In this document: positions 42,373 through 51,863 of the stretch, piece by piece
Layout: every line of letters begins with the position of its first letter
Position numbering within the stretch: position 1 is the stretch's first letter
NCBI RefSeq assembly: GCF_014873755.1
Contig: NZ_JADBEG010000001.1
Span: 4,590,501 to 4,654,500, forward strand
Length of the DNA stretch: 64,000 nucleotides
Origin: Amycolatopsis lexingtonensis
Lineage (GTDB): Bacteria; Actinomycetota; Actinomycetes; Mycobacteriales; Pseudonocardiaceae
Direction: 5' to 3'
The notes under the pieces: generated by a model
Seen by the model: the letters and a program-made list of their open reading frames with translations, nothing else
The model's database searches: none
What the model was told of the DNA's origin: nothing
Position numbers and translations under genes: made by a program

Positions 42373-43989
42373 TCAGACGGGCTGGGCCGCCGCCGGTTCG
42401 TGCTCGGCGGCGTAGCGCTGGGCCCACGGGTAGTCCGGTTTGCCGCTGGGCGAGCGGCCGATCTCGGCGGCCAGCCAGATCGTGCGCGGCACCTTGTACC
42501 CGGCGATCTCGCCCCGGAGGTGCTCCTCGAGCGCGGTCAGGTCCGGCGCGGCGCCGTCCCGCAGCTGCACGACGGCGGCGACGCGCTGGCCGAGCCGCTC
42601 GTCCGGGATGCCGATGACCAGGGCGTCGAAGACGTCGGGGTGCGACTTGAGCGCCCCTTCGACCTCCTCCGGGTAGACCTTCTCGCCGCCGGTGTTGACG
42701 CACTGCGAGCCGCGGCCGAGCAGCGTGACCGTGCCGTCCTCCTCGTAGCGGGCGTAGTCGCCCGGGACGACGTACCGGACCCCGTCGACCTCGACGAAGA
42801 TCTTCTTGCTCTTCTCGGGATCGCCGTAGTAGCCGAGCGGGACGTGCCCGCGGCGGGCGATCAGCCCGACCGCGCCGGGGGCCGGCTCGACGAGCTTGCC
42901 GTCGTCGTCGACCAGGATCGCGTCCTTGCCGAAGCTGACCCGGGGGCCGGCGCTGTGGTCGGAGCCCTTGCCGACCATGCCGATCCCGGTGAAGCCGCTT
43001 TCCGACGAGCCGATGGCGTCGGTGATCACGGCGTTCGGCACCAGCTCGACGAACTCCTGCTTGACCGACTGCGAGAACAACGCGGCGTGGCTGGAGACGG
43101 CGACGAGCGACGAAGCGTCGTAATCGCCCTCGCGGTAGGCCTCGATCAGCGGCCGCGCCATCGCGTCGCCGACGATCGTGAGGACCTGGACGTTGTTGTC
43201 CTGCACGGCTTTCCAGATCTCGTGGGCGTCGAAGCGCGGCACGAACACGACCGGGCTGCCGGTGAACAGCGCCCCGAACGCGGCCCACTGCGCGGCGCCG
43301 TGGATCAGCGGCGCGGCGGGCAACCGGGTCAGGCTTCCGGCCTTGCCCTGCTCGGCGAGCGTCCACTCGTCCGGGATGTATTCGCCGGTGACGAAGTTGA
43401 TCCCGCCGCCGAGCGCGCGCCAGACGTCCTCCTGGCGCCAGAGCACGCCCTTCGGGTAGCCCGTGGTGCCGCCGGTGTAGAGGATGTAGAGGTCGTCGCT
43501 GCTGCGCTCGCCGAAGTCGCGCTCCGGGCTCTGCGCCTCGAGCGCGGCCTCGTAGTCGACGCCGCCGTAGCCTTCGTAGTCGCCATCGCTGCCGTCGTCG
43601 ATCACGACAACGTGTTTCAGTTTGGGCGTCTCTGGCAGGACGGCGGCGACCTTGTCGGCGTAGCTCCTCTCGTGCACGAGCGCGACGAGCTCGGCGTCGG
43701 TGAAGAGGTAGACGAGCTCGCCGTGCACGTAGCGGTAGTTGACGTTGACGGCGATCGCGCGCAGCTTGTACGCCGCGATCATCGCCTCCAGGGCCTCGAT
43801 CGAGTTGCGGGAATAGACCCCGATGTGGGACCCGCGTCCCACGCCGTGCGCGGCGAGGTGGTGGGCGAGCCGGTTGGCCCGCGCCTCCAGTTCGGCGAAG
43901 GTGACCCGCCGCTCGCCGCACACGACCGCGACGCGCTCCGGCACGGCGTCGACGGCGTGCTCCAGAAGATCCGCGATGTTGAGTGCCAC
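42373..43989 (-). CDS. fadD19: steroid side-chain acyl-CoA ligase, FadD19-like
   Basis: An acyl-CoA synthetase of 538 residues, very similar along its length to mycobacterial FadD19 ([44 protein letters not shown]). The AMP-binding P-loop is [11 protein letters not shown] (171-181), and the C-terminal [10 protein letters not shown] lysine is present. FadD19 activates C24-branched sterol side-chain acids in Rhodococcus. GTG 43989 matches FadD19 N-termini. An ATG at 44007 is possible but would lie inside the KstR-like operator. Divergent from echA19 exactly as in Mycobacterium. Confidence 0.9.
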   Translation of the reverse strand: MALNIADLLEHAVDAVPERVAVVCGERRVTFAELEARANRLAHHLAAHGVGRGSHIGVYSRNSIEALEAMIAAYKLRAIAVNVNYRYVHGELVYLFTDAELVALVHERSYADKVAAVLPETPKLKHVVVIDDGSDGDYEGYGGVDYEAALEAQSPERDFGERSSDDLYILYTGGTTGYPKGVLWRQEDVWRALGGGINFVTGEYIPDEWTLAEQGKAGSLTRLPAAPLIHGAAQWAAFGALFTGSPVVFVPRFDAHEIWKAVQDNNVQVLTIVGDAMARPLIEAYREGDYDASSLVAVSSHAALFSQSVKQEFVELVPNAVITDAIGSSESGFTGIGMVGKGSDHSAGPRVSFGKDAILVDDDGKLVEPAPGAVGLIARRGHVPLGYYGDPEKSKKIFVEVDGVRYVVPGDYARYEEDGTVTLLGRGSQCVNTGGEKVYPEEVEGALKSHPDVFDALVIGIPDERLGQRVAAVVQLRDGAAPDLTALEEHLRGEIAGYKVPRTIWLAAEIGRSPSGKPDYPWAQRYAAEHEPAAAQPV

Positions 43990-43999
43990 TCCCTCAAAG

Positions 44000-44013
44000 T
44001 AGAACATGTTATC
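44000..44013. promoter_or_regulatory. KstR-like operator between fadD19 and echA19
   Basis: TAGAACATGTTATC fits TNNAACNNGTTNNA at 13 of 14 symbols (last base C). It sits between the divergent fadD19 and echA19 genes and would control both. KstR is the TetR-family repressor of cholesterol catabolism in mycobacteria and rhodococci; its gene is not in the window. Confidence 0.7.
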
Positions 44014-44051
44014 GTTCTGGGCAATGGCACTGCTCCTTCAGGAGGTCTTCC

Positions 44052-44840
44052 GTGGGTGAACCGCACGCGCTGGTTTCGCAAGAGGGGCAGACCCTGATCG
44101 TCACGATGAACCGGCCCGAGGCGCGCAACGCGATCACCGGCGAGATGATGTCGATCATGGTCGAGGCCTGGGACCGGGTCGATGCGGACGACTCGATCCG
44201 CAGCTGCGTCCTGACCGGCGCGGGCGGCGCGTTCTGCGCGGGCGCGGACCTGAAGTCGATGTCCCGCAACTCCCCTTCGGAGTCCTTCGCGTCGGGCAAG
44301 TTCGACCCCTCGCGCATCCCGGGCCTGCTGAAGGGCCGCCGCCTGACGAAACCGCTGATCGCGGCGGTCGAGGGCCCGGCGATCGCGGGCGGCACGGAGA
44401 TCCTCCAGGGCACGGACATCCGGGTGGCCGGCGAGTCGGCCCGCTTCGGCGTGTCGGAGGCGCGGTGGGGACTGTTCCCGATGGGCGGGTCGGCGGTCCG
44501 CCTGCCGCGGCAGATCCCGTACACGGTGGCCGCGGACATCCTGCTCACCGGCCGTCACCTTTCGGCGGCGGAGGCGCTGGCGATCGGGCTGATCGGGCAC
44601 GTGGTGCCCGACGGTTCCGCGCTCACGAAGGCGTTGGAGCTGGCTTCGCTGGTGAACGCGAACGGGCCGGTGGCCGTGCGGGCGATCCTGCGGACGATCC
44701 GGGACACCGAGGGGCTCCACGAGGAAGAGGCCTTCAAGCTGGACTCGCAGTACGGGATCGAGGTCTTCGCGTCGGAGGACGCCAAGGAAGGGCCGCGGGC
44801 GTTCTCGGAGAAGCGGAAGCCGGACTTCACCGGCCGCTGA
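44052..44840 (+). CDS. echA19: enoyl-CoA hydratase, EchA19-like
   Basis: A 262-residue crotonase. The oxyanion-hole region [15 protein letters not shown] (57-70) and the [19 protein letters not shown] segment with the catalytic-type Glu are present. EchA19 hydrates the enoyl-CoA formed in sterol side-chain beta-oxidation. GTG 44052 is preceded by AGGAGG. A short upstream frame of 11 codons from ATG 44023 ends within this start and could couple translation. The neighbours fadD19 (divergent) and ltp4/ltp3 downstream match the mycobacterial order. Confidence 0.88.
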   Translation: MGEPHALVSQEGQTLIVTMNRPEARNAITGEMMSIMVEAWDRVDADDSIRSCVLTGAGGAFCAGADLKSMSRNSPSESFASGKFDPSRIPGLLKGRRLTKPLIAAVEGPAIAGGTEILQGTDIRVAGESARFGVSEARWGLFPMGGSAVRLPRQIPYTVAADILLTGRHLSAAEALAIGLIGHVVPDGSALTKALELASLVNANGPVAVRAILRTIRDTEGLHEEEAFKLDSQYGIEVFASEDAKEGPRAFSEKRKPDFTGR

Positions 44841-44842
44841 CG

Positions 44843-44856
44843 TAGAACGCGTTCTG
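44843..44856. promoter_or_regulatory. KstR-like operator upstream of the DUF35-ltp4-ltp3 operon
   Basis: TAGAACGCGTTCTG fits TNNAACNNGTTNNA at 13 of 14 (last base G) and is a near-perfect palindrome (AGAACGCGTTCT). It begins 3 bp after the echA19 stop and 30 bp before the next start, suggesting a separate KstR-controlled promoter for the aldolase genes. Confidence 0.72.
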
Positions 44857-44885
44857 GGAAAATCGGACCACCGCGTGGAGGAACC

Positions 44886-45899
44886 TTGTCGGCAGAACAA
44901 GAACGTGTTTCACTCAACGGCGTGACCGAGACACCGCTGGCGGCACCCCTCAACGTCGGTTTCGACTACACGCGCTCGACCGGGCCGGTCCTCGGCCGGT
45001 TCGTCAACGGGCTGCGCGAGCGCCGGATCGAAGGCATCCGCGGCAGTGACGGCCGGGTGCACGTTCCCCCCGTCGAGTACGACCCCGTGACCGCCGAACA
45101 GCTCGGCGAGTTCGTCCCCGTGGGCGAAGAGGGCACCGTCGTCTCCTGGTCGTGGTGCCCCGAGCCGCTCGACGGGCAGCCGCTGAGCAGGCCGTTCGCC
45201 TGGGCGCTGGTCAAGCTCGACGGGGCCGACACCGCGATGCTGCACGCCGTGGACGCCGGGTCGCCGTCGAACATCCACAGTGGACAGCGGGTGCGGGTGC
45301 GCTGGGCCGGGGAGACCGTCGGGCACATCCGGGACATCGCCTACTTCCTGCCCGTGGACGCCGAAGACACCGAACCGACCGAGCCCGCTCCCCCGGTCGC
45401 CGAGCGCGAAGAGGGTGCGCCGGTCAGTGTCGTCATCACGCCCGTGCACCTGAAGTACCAGCACTCCGCCTCCCCCGAGGAGAGCCGCTACCTGCGCGGG
45501 CTCGCCGAAGGCAAGCTGATCGGGCAGCGCTGCCCCGCGTGCGGGAAGGTCTACATCCCGCCGCGCGGCGCCTGCCCGACCGACGGCGTGCCGACCACCG
45601 AAGAGGTCGAGCTGCCCGACACCGGCATCGTGACGACGTTCTGCATCGTCAACGTCCCGTTCCTCGGCCAGCGGCTCAAGCCGCCGTACGTCGCCGCCTA
45701 CATCCTGCTCGACGGCGCGGACATCGCGTTCCTGCACCTCGTGCTGGGCTGCGACGCCCAGGACGTCAAGATGGGGATGCGCGTGCGGGCGGCCTGGAAA
45801 CCCCGCGAAGAGTGGTGGACGTCGCTGGAGAACATCAGTCACTTCGAGCCGACCGGCGAGCCGGACGCGGCCTACGAAACCTTCGCCCACCACCTGTGA
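44886..45899 (+). CDS. double OB-fold DUF35 protein, Rv3521-like aldolase partner
   Basis: A 337-residue protein with two OB-fold halves: one at about 75-155 (EGTVVSWSWCPEPL...) and one at 245-325 (GIVTTFCIVNVPFLG...). The second is preceded by a rubredoxin-like zinc knuckle, RCPACGKVYIPPRGACPTD, in which the usual fourth Cys is Asp. DUF35 proteins partner thiolase-like Ltp aldolases in side-chain cleavage. Start TTG 44886 follows GGAGGAACC. It is 7 bp from ltp4, in the order of Mycobacterium Rv3521-ltp4-ltp3. Confidence 0.85.
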   Translation: MSAEQERVSLNGVTETPLAAPLNVGFDYTRSTGPVLGRFVNGLRERRIEGIRGSDGRVHVPPVEYDPVTAEQLGEFVPVGEEGTVVSWSWCPEPLDGQPLSRPFAWALVKLDGADTAMLHAVDAGSPSNIHSGQRVRVRWAGETVGHIRDIAYFLPVDAEDTEPTEPAPPVAEREEGAPVSVVITPVHLKYQHSASPEESRYLRGLAEGKLIGQRCPACGKVYIPPRGACPTDGVPTTEEVELPDTGIVTTFCIVNVPFLGQRLKPPYVAAYILLDGADIAFLHLVLGCDAQDVKMGMRVRAAWKPREEWWTSLENISHFEPTGEPDAAYETFAHHL

Positions 45900-45906
45900 G
45901 GTCCTG

Positions 45907-46920
45907 ATGCCAGACGTCGCCATCGCGGGCTTCGCCAAGGCCCCCAACGTCCGGGAGACCGAGGGGACCACCAACGGCGTCGAAATGCTCGTCCCCATCT
46001 TCGCCGAAGTGTTCGCGCAGACCGGATTGTCCAAACAGGACATCGACTTCTGGTGCTCCGGTTCGTCGGACTACCTGGCCGGGCGCGCGTTCTCGTTCAT
46101 CGCCGCGGTCGACGCGATCGGCGCGTTCCCGCCGATCCACGAGTCCCACGTCGAAATGGACGCCGCCTGGGCGCTCTACGAAGCCTGGCTGAAGATCAAG
46201 ATGGGCGAGGTCGAGACCGCGCTCGTCTACGGCTTCGGCAAGTCCAGCGCCGGGCAGCTGCGCCGCGTGCTCGCCCTGCAGCTCGACCCCTACGTCGTCA
46301 CTCCCTTGTGGCCGGACTCGGTTTCGATCGCCGGGATCCAGGCGCGGATGGGGCTCGAGGCCGGGTTGTGGTCCGAAAAGGACCTCGCCGAAGTCGCCGC
46401 GCGCAGCACGGGCAAGGACGTCAGCGAGCTCCTCGACGCGCCCTACCTCGCGGATCCGTTGCGCCGGCACGACATCGCGCCGATCGCCGACGGCGCGGCC
46501 GTGGTCATCCTGTCCACTGTGGAACGCGCGCGCGACATCGTCGAGCGGCCCGCGGTGATCGGCGGGATCGAGCACCGCGTCGACTCCCCCGTGCTCGGCG
46601 CCCGCGACCTGACCCGCTCGCCGTCCACCGAGGCCGCGGCGAAGGCACTGGACCTCGACGGCGCCGACCTCGCCGAGCTGCACGCGCCGTTCACGCACCA
46701 GGAGCTGATCCTGCGCAGCGCGCTCGGGCTCGGCGACGGCGTGCAGGTCAACCCCTCCGGGGGCGCGCTGGCAGCGAACCCGATGTTCTCCGCCGGCCTC
46801 GCCCGGATCGGCGAGGCCGCGGCCCGGATCCACCGGGGCGAGTCCCGCAAGGCCGTGGCGCACGCGACCAGCGGCCCCGCCCTGCAACAGAACCTGGTGA
46901 CCGTGCTGGAGGCCCGATGA
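45907..46920 (+). CDS. ltp4: thiolase-like lipid-transfer protein/aldolase, Ltp4-like
   Basis: A 337-residue member of the thiolase superfamily (SCP2-thiolase-like). The usual nucleophilic Cys region is replaced by EMDAAWALYEAWLKI, while the VNPSGGALAANPMFSAG motif is kept. Such Ltp proteins act as retro-aldolases or bind CoA esters rather than being true thiolases. Ltp3 and Ltp4 are required for C24-branched sterol side-chain breakdown in Rhodococcus. ltp3 starts in its last codons (ATGA overlap). Start ATG 45907 after GAGGTCCTG. Confidence 0.87.
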   Translation: MPDVAIAGFAKAPNVRETEGTTNGVEMLVPIFAEVFAQTGLSKQDIDFWCSGSSDYLAGRAFSFIAAVDAIGAFPPIHESHVEMDAAWALYEAWLKIKMGEVETALVYGFGKSSAGQLRRVLALQLDPYVVTPLWPDSVSIAGIQARMGLEAGLWSEKDLAEVAARSTGKDVSELLDAPYLADPLRRHDIAPIADGAAVVILSTVERARDIVERPAVIGGIEHRVDSPVLGARDLTRSPSTEAAAKALDLDGADLAELHAPFTHQELILRSALGLGDGVQVNPSGGALAANPMFSAGLARIGEAAARIHRGESRKAVAHATSGPALQQNLVTVLEAR

Positions 46921-48083
46921 CCAAGCAGCTCACCGCCGTGCTCGGCACCGGCCAGACGCACCACCGCGCCAAGCGCGCGGACGTCTCGATGCCGGGCCTG
47001 CTGCGCGAGGCGATCGACCGCGCGATGACCGACGCCCAGGTGGAGTGGGCCGACATCGACGCCGTCGTGCTCGGCAAGGCGCCGGACCTGTTCGAGGGCG
47101 TGATGATGCCCGAGCTGTTCCTCGCGGATGCGCTGGGGGCGACCGGGAAACCGCTGCTGCGCGTGCACACCGCCGGGTCGGTCGGCGGGTCGACGGCGCT
47201 GGTCGCGGCCTCGCTCATCCAGTCGGGCGTGCACCGGCGGGTGCTCACCGTGGCCTACGAGAAGCAGTCCGAGTCGAACGCGATGTGGGGCCTGTCGATC
47301 CTGCCGCCGTTCCAGATGCCGGTCGGCGCGGGGGCGGGCGGCTACTTCGCGCCGCACGTGCGGTCCTACATCCGGCGCTCGGGCGCGCCCGAGCACGTCG
47401 GGGCGATCGTCGCGGCGAAGGACCGGCGCAACGGGGCGCTGAACCCGTTCGCGCACCTGCGGCAGCCGGACATCACGGTGGAGTCGGTGCGGGCGTCGCA
47501 GATGCTGTGGGACCCGATCCGCTACGACGAGACGTGCCCGTCGTCCGACGGCGCCTGCGCGATGGTGCTCGGCGACGAGGCCGCCGGGGACGCCGTCGAA
47601 GGCGGGGCCGCGTGGCTGCACGCGACGGCGATGCGCACCGAGCCGACCACGTTCGCCGGCCGCGACCAGGTGAACCCCCAGGCCGGGAAGGACGCGGCGG
47701 CCGCGCTGTGGGCCGAGGCGGGCATCACCGACCCGATGTCCGAAGTGGACGTCGCCGAGATCTACGTGCCGTTCTCGTGGTTCGAGCCGATGTGGCTGGA
47801 GAACCTCGGGTTCGCGCCCGAAGGCGAGGGCTGGAAGGTGACGGAGAAGGGCGAGACGGCGATCGGCGGCCGGCTGCCGGTCAACCCGTCCGGCGGGGTG
47901 CTCTCGTCCAACCCGATCGGCGCGTCCGGCATGCTCCGGTTCTCCGAGGCGGCGAAGCAGGTCATGGGCCGGGCCGGCGACTACCAGGTGGACGGCGCGC
48001 GCCGGGCCCTCGGCCACGCCTACGGCGGCGGCTCTCAGTACTTCTCGATGTGGCTGGTCGGCTCGGAGAAGCCCACGGCGTAG
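46917..48083 (+). CDS. ltp3: thiolase-like lipid-transfer protein/aldolase, Ltp3-like
   Basis: A 388-residue thiolase-fold protein. Visible segments are VLGTGQTHHRAKRADVSMPGL, HTAGSVGGSTALVAASLI (with Ala-Gly where thiolases have the active Cys), CPSSDGACAMVLGDEAA and VNPSGGVLSSNPIGASG. It pairs with Ltp4 and the DUF35 protein, probably as a heteromeric retro-aldolase for branched sterol side chains (from family knowledge). Its stop codon lies inside a TTTCACGTGAAA palindrome. Confidence 0.88.
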   Translation: MTKQLTAVLGTGQTHHRAKRADVSMPGLLREAIDRAMTDAQVEWADIDAVVLGKAPDLFEGVMMPELFLADALGATGKPLLRVHTAGSVGGSTALVAASLIQSGVHRRVLTVAYEKQSESNAMWGLSILPPFQMPVGAGAGGYFAPHVRSYIRRSGAPEHVGAIVAAKDRRNGALNPFAHLRQPDITVESVRASQMLWDPIRYDETCPSSDGACAMVLGDEAAGDAVEGGAAWLHATAMRTEPTTFAGRDQVNPQAGKDAAAALWAEAGITDPMSEVDVAEIYVPFSWFEPMWLENLGFAPEGEGWKVTEKGETAIGGRLPVNPSGGVLSSNPIGASGMLRFSEAAKQVMGRAGDYQVDGARRALGHAYGGGSQYFSMWLVGSEKPTA

Positions 48084-48131
48084 CTTTCACGTGAAAGCTA
48101 CGCCCCCAGGTGGGAGCTTTCACGTGAAAGC
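48078..48131. terminator. two adjacent TTTCACGTGAAA palindromes
   Basis: GCGTAGCTTTCAC plus its mirror form a 26-bp perfect palindrome at 48078-48103 that includes the ltp3 stop codon. A second, 16-bp palindrome GCTTTCACGTGAAAGC follows at 48116-48131, ending 7 bp before the convergent yhjD-like stop. They probably act as a bidirectional terminator. Confidence 0.75.
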
Positions 48132-48137
48132 GGCGGG

Positions 48138-49157
48138 TCAGCGGCGGGAGCGGCGCCAGCGCAGGGCGAGCAGGGTGCCGGCCACGCCGGTGAGCACGCC
48201 GACCGTGGCCGGCACCGCGATCGGCGGGTCCACCACGACCACCGGGTTCAGCACCACCGGCGCCGGCGGCTGGACCGGCTTCGGCGGCGCGTCGGAGCCG
48301 GTCGCCGTCCACGCCGTGACGTAGACGAGCATCCGCGCCACCAGCGAGATGAAGAAGATGAGGCCGATCACCGAGCCGAACGCGATGCCGGTCGGCGAGT
48401 CGCCGATCAGCCGGAGGTAGAACCCGCCGGCCAGCTTGAGCGCCTCGAACCCGAGAGCCAGCGCGATCGCGCCGCGCACCGCGCTGCGCACGCCCACCTT
48501 CTGCCGCGGCAGCCGGCTCAGCACCCACAGGAACACCAGCCAGTCGGCGGCCAGCGACAGCGGCACCGAGGACGCCGACACGAGCTGGTGCCCCCAGCTC
48601 GTGTCGTCGAGGCCGGCCAGCCGCAGCAGGTAGCTGCCGAGCGCGGTGCCGGAGATGGTCAGCGTGAACGACACCAGCAGCGCCGCGGTCAGCCCGACCA
48701 GGGCGAGCAGGTCGACGGCGATGAGCCGCAGCAGCGGCTGGTCGGAGCGGTTCTGCCCCCACAGCGCGGTCAGCGAGTCCCGCAGCGCGTTCATCCAGTT
48801 CCAGCCCGAGTAGAGGCCGATCACCAGGCCGAACGCCCCGACGCTCGTCCGCTGCTCGACGAAGCCGGTGAGCAGCTTGGTGGCCTTGTCACCGAGTCCA
48901 CCGGGCAGCGTGGACACGATCGCGTGCACCATCGTGTCGAGCAGGTGCGGCTGGCTGGCCAGCACGAACCCGGCGACCGACGAGGCGACCATCAGCAGCG
49001 GCACCAGCGACAGCAGGCTGAAGTAGGTGATCGAGGCGACGTAGTGGTACCCGCCGCGCTCGATGTAGCGGTTGGTCGCACGGGCGATGTGGTCCAGCCA
49101 CCGGTACCGGGCACGCGCCCGGGCCCACTGGCTCGGGGCCTTGGGGGAACTCTTCAC
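48138..49157 (-). CDS. YihY/YhjD-family inner membrane protein
   Basis: A 339-residue membrane protein with about six helices and the family pattern RGGYHYVASITYFSLLSLVPLLM near residue 35. It also has LYSGWNWMNALRDSLTALWG and a final helix followed by a short basic tail (RWRRSRR). It matches the YhjD subtype; function unclear. Start GTG 49157. It is convergent with ltp3 and unrelated to the sterol genes. A distant relative is encoded at 10687-11847. Confidence 0.84.
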   Translation of the reverse strand: MKSSPKAPSQWARARARYRWLDHIARATNRYIERGGYHYVASITYFSLLSLVPLLMVASSVAGFVLASQPHLLDTMVHAIVSTLPGGLGDKATKLLTGFVEQRTSVGAFGLVIGLYSGWNWMNALRDSLTALWGQNRSDQPLLRLIAVDLLALVGLTAALLVSFTLTISGTALGSYLLRLAGLDDTSWGHQLVSASSVPLSLAADWLVFLWVLSRLPRQKVGVRSAVRGAIALALGFEALKLAGGFYLRLIGDSPTGIAFGSVIGLIFFISLVARMLVYVTAWTATGSDAPPKPVQPPAPVVLNPVVVVDPPIAVPATVGVLTGVAGTLLALRWRRSRR

Positions 49158-49221
49158 GAAGACTGTCTACCCAGCCGGGAGCCTTCTCGTGCGGGCAACA
49201 CGCGGTCGCCAGCCGATCGGC

Positions 49222-50013
49222 TCACCCGAGGACGACCGGCTCCGTGCCGTCGTCGACCGGGAGCGCGGCGTCCGTCGTCGCGAACACCGTGCTGCCGAGG
49301 AAGTCGAGCTCGCAGCCGAGGGTGGCGAGGAACGAGGTGTCGGCGGCGTCCCGGCCGGTGGAGATCCGCAGCATGGTCTGCCGCGGCGCGAGGCGGGTGG
49401 CGTCGAAGACGTACCAGTGCCCGTCGAGGCCGGCCTCGAAGACGGCGTGGAAATCCATCGGGGACAGCCCCGGCGCGTAGACGCCGACGTAGCGCGCGGG
49501 GATGTCGAAGAACCGGCAGAGCGTGATGCACACGTGCGCGAAGTCGCGGCAGACGCCTTCGCCGGCCAGGAGCGTGTCGATCGCGTCGTCGGTGGGGCGG
49601 CTGGCACCGACCACGTAGGACAGTCGCCGGTGGACGTGCCGGACGATCGCGTCGACCTGTTTTTTGGCGCTCTTCAAGGCGAACAGCTCCGGCGGCACCA
49701 GCCCGGCGATCCGGTCGGACGGGCAGTACCGGCTCGGCCGCGTGAAGACGGCGGCGTCGGCGAGCGTGACCGGCTCGGGTTCGGGCTCGGTCAGCGCGCG
49801 CTCGGCGTGGTAGGTGACGCGGTGCTCCCCCGCGGGCAGCTCGAAGACCTCGGCGCGGGTGCCGTGCTCGAACTCGACGAGTTCGCTCTCGCCGTGCCAG
49901 GAAACGGTCAGCTCTTCGGTGTCGGCGCGCGCCGCGGCGACCGAGATCGCGGCGGGCCCGGGTCCGGTGACGCGGACGGAGAATTCGACGTCGACGGTCG
50001 CTCGCGGGGCCAT
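49222..50013 (-). CDS. transglutaminase-like cysteine protease-fold protein
   Basis: A 263-residue protein with an N-terminal beta region (about 1-90) and a transglutaminase core. The catalytic triad is visible: Cys in GEGVCRDFAHV, His in MDFHAVFEA and Asp in YVFDATRL. This bacterial TGase-like family includes proteases and amidases; the substrate is unknown. ATG 50013. Divergent from the hydrolase gene, with 35 bp between starts. Confidence 0.85.
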   Translation of the reverse strand: MAPRATVDVEFSVRVTGPGPAAISVAAARADTEELTVSWHGESELVEFEHGTRAEVFELPAGEHRVTYHAERALTEPEPEPVTLADAAVFTRPSRYCPSDRIAGLVPPELFALKSAKKQVDAIVRHVHRRLSYVVGASRPTDDAIDTLLAGEGVCRDFAHVCITLCRFFDIPARYVGVYAPGLSPMDFHAVFEAGLDGHWYVFDATRLAPRQTMLRISTGRDAADTSFLATLGCELDFLGSTVFATTDAALPVDDGTEPVVLG

Positions 50014-50048
50014 CGCCTCATGATGTCACCGTTTGGCACGATTGCCGG

Positions 50049-50630
50049 GTGACCGACATCGTGGTGTTCCACTCCGTGCTGGGGCTGCGGCCCGTCGAAC
50101 TCGGCCTCGCCGACCGGCTGCGGACGGCCGGGCACCGCGTCACCACCCCGGACCTCTACGACGGCCGCACCGCGCCGACGCTGGAAGCGGGCTTCGCGCT
50201 GAAGGACGCCGTCGGCTGGGAGACCATCACCCGGCGAGCTCGCGACGCGGTGCGCGACCTGCCCGCGGAGACGGTGCTGCTGGGCGTGTCGATGGGCGCG
50301 GGCGTCGTCCAGGCCGTGCTGCCGCACCGGCCCGCGACGGCCGGGGTCCTGCTGCTGCACGCGCTGGGGGACCTGCCCGCCGACGCCCGCCCCGGCCTGC
50401 CGGTCGAGGTGCACGTCGCCGACCCCGACCCCATCGCGCCGCCGGCCCAGGTCGCGGCGTGGCAGGCGGCCGCCGTGCGCGCCGGCGCCGATGCCCGGGT
50501 GAACACCTACCCGGGCATCGGCCACTTCTACATTGACGCGGACGGCCCCGACCACGACCCGGCCGCGGCCGCGCTCACCTGGGAGCGCGTCTCGGCGTTC
50601 CTCAGGCGTAGCGCACCGGGTAGTGCTTGA
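50049..50630 (+). CDS. dienelactone-hydrolase-family alpha/beta hydrolase
   Basis: A 193-residue single-domain hydrolase of the DLH family. The nucleophile elbow reads GVSMGAG with Ser rather than the Cys of classical dienelactone hydrolase. The terminal histidine is in YPGIGHFYID and the acid probably in HVADPDPIAP. Substrate unknown. Start GTG 50049. Its 3' end overlaps the convergent cyp125 gene by 29 bp. Confidence 0.82.
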   Translation: MTDIVVFHSVLGLRPVELGLADRLRTAGHRVTTPDLYDGRTAPTLEAGFALKDAVGWETITRRARDAVRDLPAETVLLGVSMGAGVVQAVLPHRPATAGVLLLHALGDLPADARPGLPVEVHVADPDPIAPPAQVAAWQAAAVRAGADARVNTYPGIGHFYIDADGPDHDPAAAALTWERVSAFLRRSAPGSA

Positions 50631-51828
50631 TGCCGTTGAGCCAGCTGGACCGCAGCCGCACCGGCGGCGCCGCCTCCGTGATGCCCGGCATGACGTCGGC
50701 GATCGCGTTGAAGATCAGGTCGATCTCCAGGCGGGCCAGGTTCGCGCCGATGCAGTAGTGCGAGCCCGTGCCGCCGAAGCCGACGTGCGGGTTGTCCTCG
50801 CGGAGGATGTCGAACTTCTCGGGGTCGTCGAAGACCTCGTGGTCGAAGTTGGCCGAGCTGTAGAACATGCCGACGCGGTCGCCCTTGCGGATCTGCGCGC
50901 CGCCGAGTTCGGTGTCGCGCGTGGCGGTGCGCTGGAAGGCGACCACCGGGGTGGCCCAGCGGACGATCTCGTCCGGCGCCGTCTTCGGCCGCTGTTCCTT
51001 GAACAGCTCCCACTGGTCCGGGTGGTCCAGGAGCGCCTTCATGCCGTGGGTGATGGCGTTGCGCGTCGTCTCGTTGCCGGCGACGGCGAGCAGGATGACG
51101 AAGAAGCCGAACTCGTCCGAGCCGAGCGCTTCGCCGTCGACGTCGGCCTGGATCAGCTTCGTGACGATGTCGTCCATCGGGCACTTGCGGCGGTCCTCGG
51201 CCATGTTCCACGCGTAGCCGATGAGCTGCGCGGACGCCTCCAGCGGCGCGACCTCGTACTCCGGGTCGTCGTAGGCGACCATCTGGTTGGACCAGTCGAA
51301 GATCTTGAGCCGGTCCTCCTGCGGGATGCCGATCAGCTCGGCGATCGCCTGCAGCGGCAGCTCGCACGCGACGTCGGTGACGAAGTCGCCGCTCCCCTTC
51401 TTGCGGGCCTCGTGGGCGATCCGCTCCGCGCGGTCGCGCAGGGTGTCCTCGAGCTTCGCGATCGAGCGCGGCGTGAAGCCCTTCGACACGATCCGCCGCA
51501 GCTTGGTGTGCTGCGGGGCGTCCATGTTGAGCAGCACCAGGCGGTTGGCGTCGAGGTTGTCCTCGGTCATGTTCTCGTCGAAGCGGATGATGGCGGTCTT
51601 TTCCCGCGACGAGTACAGCGTGCTGTCGCGGGAGACCTCCTTGACGTCCGCGTGGCGCGAGACGACCCAGTAGCCGTCGTCGCGGAAACCCGCGGTGTTG
51701 TGCTTCTGGGGGTTCCACCACACCGGTGCCGTCCGCCGCAGCTCGGCGAACTCGTCCACCGGGAGTCGCTGGGCGAGGAGATCGGGATCGGTGAAGTCGA
51801 ACCCTGCCGGGATGAGCGGAGCGGCCAC
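50602..51828 (-). CDS. cyp125: cytochrome P450 CYP125-like, steroid C26/C27 monooxygenase
   Basis: A 408-residue P450 with strong similarity to mycobacterial CYP125. The shared stretches are PAGFDFTDPDLLAQRLPVDEF, LNMDAPQHTKLRRIVSKGFTPR, the I-helix AVAGNETTRN and the heme motif GFGGTGSHYCIGANLAR with Cys359. CYP125 oxidises the terminal methyl of the sterol side chain to the acid, the first step of side-chain removal. GTG 51828 has GGGAGGCAAC upstream. A perfect KstR-type site lies 22 bp before it. Divergent from fadA5. Confidence 0.93.
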   Translation of the reverse strand: MAAPLIPAGFDFTDPDLLAQRLPVDEFAELRRTAPVWWNPQKHNTAGFRDDGYWVVSRHADVKEVSRDSTLYSSREKTAIIRFDENMTEDNLDANRLVLLNMDAPQHTKLRRIVSKGFTPRSIAKLEDTLRDRAERIAHEARKKGSGDFVTDVACELPLQAIAELIGIPQEDRLKIFDWSNQMVAYDDPEYEVAPLEASAQLIGYAWNMAEDRRKCPMDDIVTKLIQADVDGEALGSDEFGFFVILLAVAGNETTRNAITHGMKALLDHPDQWELFKEQRPKTAPDEIVRWATPVVAFQRTATRDTELGGAQIRKGDRVGMFYSSANFDHEVFDDPEKFDILREDNPHVGFGGTGSHYCIGANLARLEIDLIFNAIADVMPGITEAAPPVRLRSSWLNGIKHYPVRYA

Positions 51829-51849
51829 GTTGCCTCCCACGGTTCGGCT

Positions 51850-51863
51850 TGGAACACGTTCTA
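51850..51863. promoter_or_regulatory. KstR-like operator of cyp125
   Basis: TGGAACACGTTCTA matches TNNAACNNGTTNNA at all specified positions. It lies 22 bp upstream of the cyp125 start, in a promoter position. Confidence 0.78.

Noticed and set aside
42359..43921. Possible fusion of the NMO-family enzyme with an upstream Arg/Gly-rich domain
   Set aside because: The extension is the antiphase translation of fadD19; a good ribosome site precedes GTG 42358.
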